Shown here one piece after another: positions 4,731 to 6,686 of a stretch of DNA of 6,686 bases. The stretch is from Clostridia bacterium. GTDB lineage: Bacteria > Bacillota > Clostridia > Oscillospirales > Acutalibacteraceae. The notes under the pieces are model-generated. The model did no database searches, was not told the origin of the DNA, and saw only the letters and a program-made list of their open reading frames with translations. The number at the start of each line of letters is the position of its first letter. The first letter of the stretch is position 1. The DNA lies in assembly GCA_017480265.1 (NCBI GenBank), contig JAFVAZ010000028.1, forward strand, positions 1-6,686. Reading direction: 5' to 3'. The translations under genes and the position numbers were made by a program.

Positions 4731-6107
4731 ATGTTGAAGGCTAATAAAAAAACCAAAGAACTGAGAAGGAAAGTAAAAGTTATAAGTTATACAGGCTTTA
4801 TTTTTTTGATTTTGGCGATATTTTCTGTATCGGGATATACTATAGCGAAAAAGTATAAACAAGATATAGAGTATAATTACCTTCGGTCTTTAAATGAATT
4901 ATCTGACTTTACTTCTAACCTAGAGATAACACTGACAAAGGGTATTTACGCCAATACCTTACCTCAGCAATATGGTTTATCGGCAAAGATCTCTGCACAG
5001 ACCTTGGGCGCAAAGATGGCACTGGAGCAGCTCCCGATTGATTATCAGGGACTAGACAATATAAATAAGTTTATTTCTCAGACAGGGGATTTTTCCGTCT
5101 ACCTGACGAATACCGTATCGCAAGGGCGGCAAATCTCGGAAGAAGACATGGAGAATCTAAAGCACTTAGGAGAATACGCCAGCCAGATTAATTCAGAGCT
5201 AAAAGATTTAATTGCGCACTTTGATTCTGGAAAGATCGATTCGGAGAAAATCTTCAGTGTCTATAGTAACTTAGAGGGCGATAGCGCAGATAGCTCGTCT
5301 CTCAAGCTTTTGAGCAGTAGCTTTAGCGATATGAATGAAAGCTTTACAAATTATCCAACCCTCATTTACGACGGCCCATACTCAGATCATATCACTCAAA
5401 TGACCTCTAAATTTTTGAAAGATATCCCGGAAATATCAAAAGAAGAAGCCGAAAAAAACGTCAGGAAATTTTTAGGCGAGGAAAAATCAGTTAACTTGCA
5501 GTATTTAGACGAATCCAGCGGCAACCTGCCTGAGTATAAATTTAAAACAAACGATTTAGAAATTTCCGTAACAAAACAGGGCGGTTATATCAATTATATC
5601 TTAAATAGCCATGAAGTCAGCAGTATAAATCTAAGTTACGACGATGCGCTGAAATTAGCTAAGGAGTTCATGTCTAGGAATAATATAAACGAAATGAAGG
5701 AGAAATATTTCTCTATAAACAATGGCATTTGCACGATTAACTTTGCATATTTTAAAGATAACATCACGTATTACTCAGATCTAATAAAAATAGGCATCGC
5801 TCTTGATACAGGCGAGGTTGTCTCTTATAATGCAACCGGTTACCTGATGAACCACACACAAAGGGATGCCCCAAGCAAGGTTATCTCAAAGCAAACGGCA
5901 GAGAAAAGCTTGAGCAAATATTTGAAGGCGAACAACTGCAATATGGCTGTAGTCCCTACGGGAGGGCTAAACGAGACGCTATGTTATGAATTTGAATGTA
6001 CGGGAGAAAACGAAGATAAGGTTTTGGTGTATATCAACGCAACTACAGGGCTGGAAGAGCAAATTTTCATCTTATTAAGCTCAGATAACGGAACCTTAGT
6101 GATGTAG
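4731..6107 (+). CDS. ypeB: YpeB spore germination / SleB-chaperoning protein with PepSY repeats
   Basis: This 458-residue protein matches YpeB in length and layout. After a basic N-terminus (MLKANKKTKELRRKVK) comes one membrane segment or uncleaved signal (about residues 17-40). The N-terminal YpeB domain follows, with NELSDFTSNLEITLTKGIYANT, then GAKMALEQLP and NINKFISQTGDFSVYL, its best conserved stretches. The C-terminal half has PepSY-type repeats (roughly residues 240-305, 310-380 and 385-455, with DTGEVVSYNATGYL). In Bacillus, YpeB sits in the spore inner membrane and cortex, where it localises and stabilises the cortex-lytic enzyme SleB; each depends on the other. Here the usual upstream partner sleB is absent: the neighbour is a divergent desulfurase gene. 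ATG 4731 is preferred over GTG 4719 because of the ribosome binding site. The frame is intact, with a sigma-G-like promoter before it and a terminator after it, so it looks like a single-gene forespore transcript. Confidence 0.93.
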   Translation: MLKANKKTKELRRKVKVISYTGFIFLILAIFSVSGYTIAKKYKQDIEYNYLRSLNELSDFTSNLEITLTKGIYANTLPQQYGLSAKISAQTLGAKMALEQLPIDYQGLDNINKFISQTGDFSVYLTNTVSQGRQISEEDMENLKHLGEYASQINSELKDLIAHFDSGKIDSEKIFSVYSNLEGDSADSSSLKLLSSSFSDMNESFTNYPTLIYDGPYSDHITQMTSKFLKDIPEISKEEAEKNVRKFLGEEKSVNLQYLDESSGNLPEYKFKTNDLEISVTKQGGYINYILNSHEVSSINLSYDDALKLAKEFMSRNNINEMKEKYFSINNGICTINFAYFKDNITYYSDLIKIGIALDTGEVVSYNATGYLMNHTQRDAPSKVISKQTAEKSLSKYLKANNCNMAVVPTGGLNETLCYEFECTGENEDKVLVYINATTGLEEQIFILLSSDNGTLVM

Positions 6108-6128
6108 TATTTACGCGGGTATAGTATG

Positions 6129-6171
6129 GCGAGCAAGGGTCTTCTCAAAAGAATGCCTTGCTTGCTATTTT
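6129..6171 (+). terminator. Intrinsic terminator after ypeB
   Basis: GCGAGCAAGG (6129-6138) pairs with CCTTGCTTGC (6156-6165), ten pairs including one G-T. An inner TTCT/AGAA stem closes a CAAA loop. The hairpin starts 21 bases past the ypeB stop and is followed by TATTTTC, a short and imperfect T-run. It separates ypeB from spoIIID. Confidence 0.75.
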
Positions 6172-6286
6172 CATATTGATGTTTTGCATTGAGGACATGA
6201 AATATTTTAGCTTTTTGAATCAATAAAGATGGAGGGCTGCAGTTATAAAAGATCTAAAAAGTGAATGCCGTACAAATTATGTACTA

Positions 6287-6315
6287 TCATATGTTTAGCT
6301 TCTAAGACATATAGT
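6287..6315 (+). promoter_or_regulatory. Sigma-E-type promoter of the spoIIID remnant
   Basis: TCATATG (6287-6293, six of seven matches to the KMATATT form) is followed after 14 bases by CATATAGT (6308-6315, seven of eight matches to CATACANT). Spacing and both boxes fit the mother-cell sigma factor sigma-E, the factor known to transcribe spoIIID in Bacillus. The -10 box ends 32 bases before the GTG start. The promoter thus looks intact although the gene behind it does not. Confidence 0.65.
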
Positions 6316-6347
6316 TATCTTAAAACATCTTATTTAGGAGGGCTATT

Positions 6348-6500
6348 GTGAAAGGGCTTGTTGAAGAACGCGCATCGATGCTAGGCGAGTACATTATTGA
6401 GAGTAAAGCAACGGTCAGGAGAGCAGCTCAAAAGTTCGGGATAAGTAAAAGCACTGTACATATAGTCGTAATAAAACGGAACGTTTTTTGCTATCTGTAA
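6348..6500 (+). pseudogene. spoIIID: SpoIIID 5' half: sporulation regulator broken inside its DNA-binding helix
   Basis: GTG 6348 follows AGGAGG (6336-6341) by six bases and opens a 50-codon frame. Codons 1-38 read like SpoIIID throughout: VEERASMLGEYIIESKATVR and then RAAQKFGISKSTVH, matching the family's ERxxxIGxYIxExKxTVRxxAxxFGVSKSTVHKD. SpoIIID is normally about 80-95 residues: a helix-turn-helix plus a basic C-terminal helix, both needed to bind DNA and tune mother-cell genes between sigma-E and sigma-K. Here similarity stops after His38 (6459-6461), inside the recognition helix. The frame then runs IVVIKRNVFCYL to TAA at 6498-6500. The expected KDVTERL and the basic tail with RGG are missing, and no other frame nearby shows them clearly. 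It is either a decayed copy, or a gene interrupted at this point by an insertion or rearrangement. A very short unrelated regulator is less likely. Confidence 0.8.
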
Positions 6501-6686
6501 ATTAAAGACGATAGATCAAGTATATTACAGTCTAATGATTATATTAAAGATTAAATAAAATTAAAATAAACCTAACAATCCCCACTGATCACCGGTTTTA
6601 TCAGGGCCTAAATAAAGAATCTAGCATTAATAAGCACTCTGACAAAATCACATTTTTCATTTTTTTGTTAGAAAAATGTTAGAAAA
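6501..6686. other. A/T-rich region beyond the spoIIID break, no gene recognised
   Basis: All frames are broken on both strands and no protein family is seen. Two small structures are present. CTGAT (6585-6589) and ATCAG (6600-6604) form a hairpin, extended by CC/GG around a bulged A. GTTAGAAAA is repeated at 6667-6675 and 6678-6686, an 11-base period at the very edge. If spoIIID is interrupted, this is where the boundary of the inserted DNA would lie. Confidence 0.5.

Noticed and set aside
6229..6298. Possible small gene after GGAGGG (6231-6236), frame ending TAG at 6296-6298
   Set aside because: The 18-codon frame has no ATG, GTG or TTG start, and the ATG at 6229 gives only 11 codons that overlap the site itself.
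6538..6566. Minus-strand promoter with TATAAT at 6538-6543
   Set aside because: The -35 region has about three matches, the sequence is very A/T-rich, and nothing but antisense spoIIID lies downstream.

Overview
The window looks like part of the chromosome of a low-GC, endospore-forming Firmicute, most likely a member of the Clostridia. The main reasons are strong AGGAGG-type ribosome binding sites, Gram-positive ParA/ParB with a parS site, a class B sortase, a rhodanese-less ThiI paired with a NifS-like desulfurase, and two sporulation or germination genes (ypeB and a spoIIID 5' half). Genus cannot be told from this sequence alone. The ParA-ParB-parS set suggests that the window lies in the origin-proximal part of the chromosome.

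Left part (1-4545): five genes read leftward on the minus strand, in the order nifZ-like cysteine desulfurase, thiI, srtB, parA, parB (cut by the window edge). ParA and ParB segregate the chromosome through parS, and a perfect 16-bp parS palindrome (969-984) lies just upstream of the parA promoter. The desulfurase and ThiI form the usual Firmicute sulfur relay for 4-thiouridine in tRNA. Between these two genes lies the most striking non-coding object in the window. In 3291-3385 four perfect inverted-repeat stems fit together as a closed four-way junction (cloverleaf), with every base either in a stem or in an apical loop.

Right part (4546-6686): genes read rightward. ypeB (germination and cortex hydrolysis) has a sigma-G-like promoter and a terminator, but no sleB beside it. 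Next comes a clear spoIIID 5' half with a good sigma-E-type promoter and ribosome binding site. Its protein similarity stops abruptly at codon 38, inside the recognition helix, and the frame ends at codon 50. The last ~190 bases have no recognisable gene. The gene is either a pseudogene or is interrupted here by a rearrangement or element whose other edge lies outside the window.

Several starts were moved from the longest open frame because of ribosome binding site placement: parA to 882, srtB to 1978, thiI to 3226 and ypeB to 4731. The desulfurase appears to start with TTG at 4545. All family assignments come from motif recognition by eye; no database search was run.
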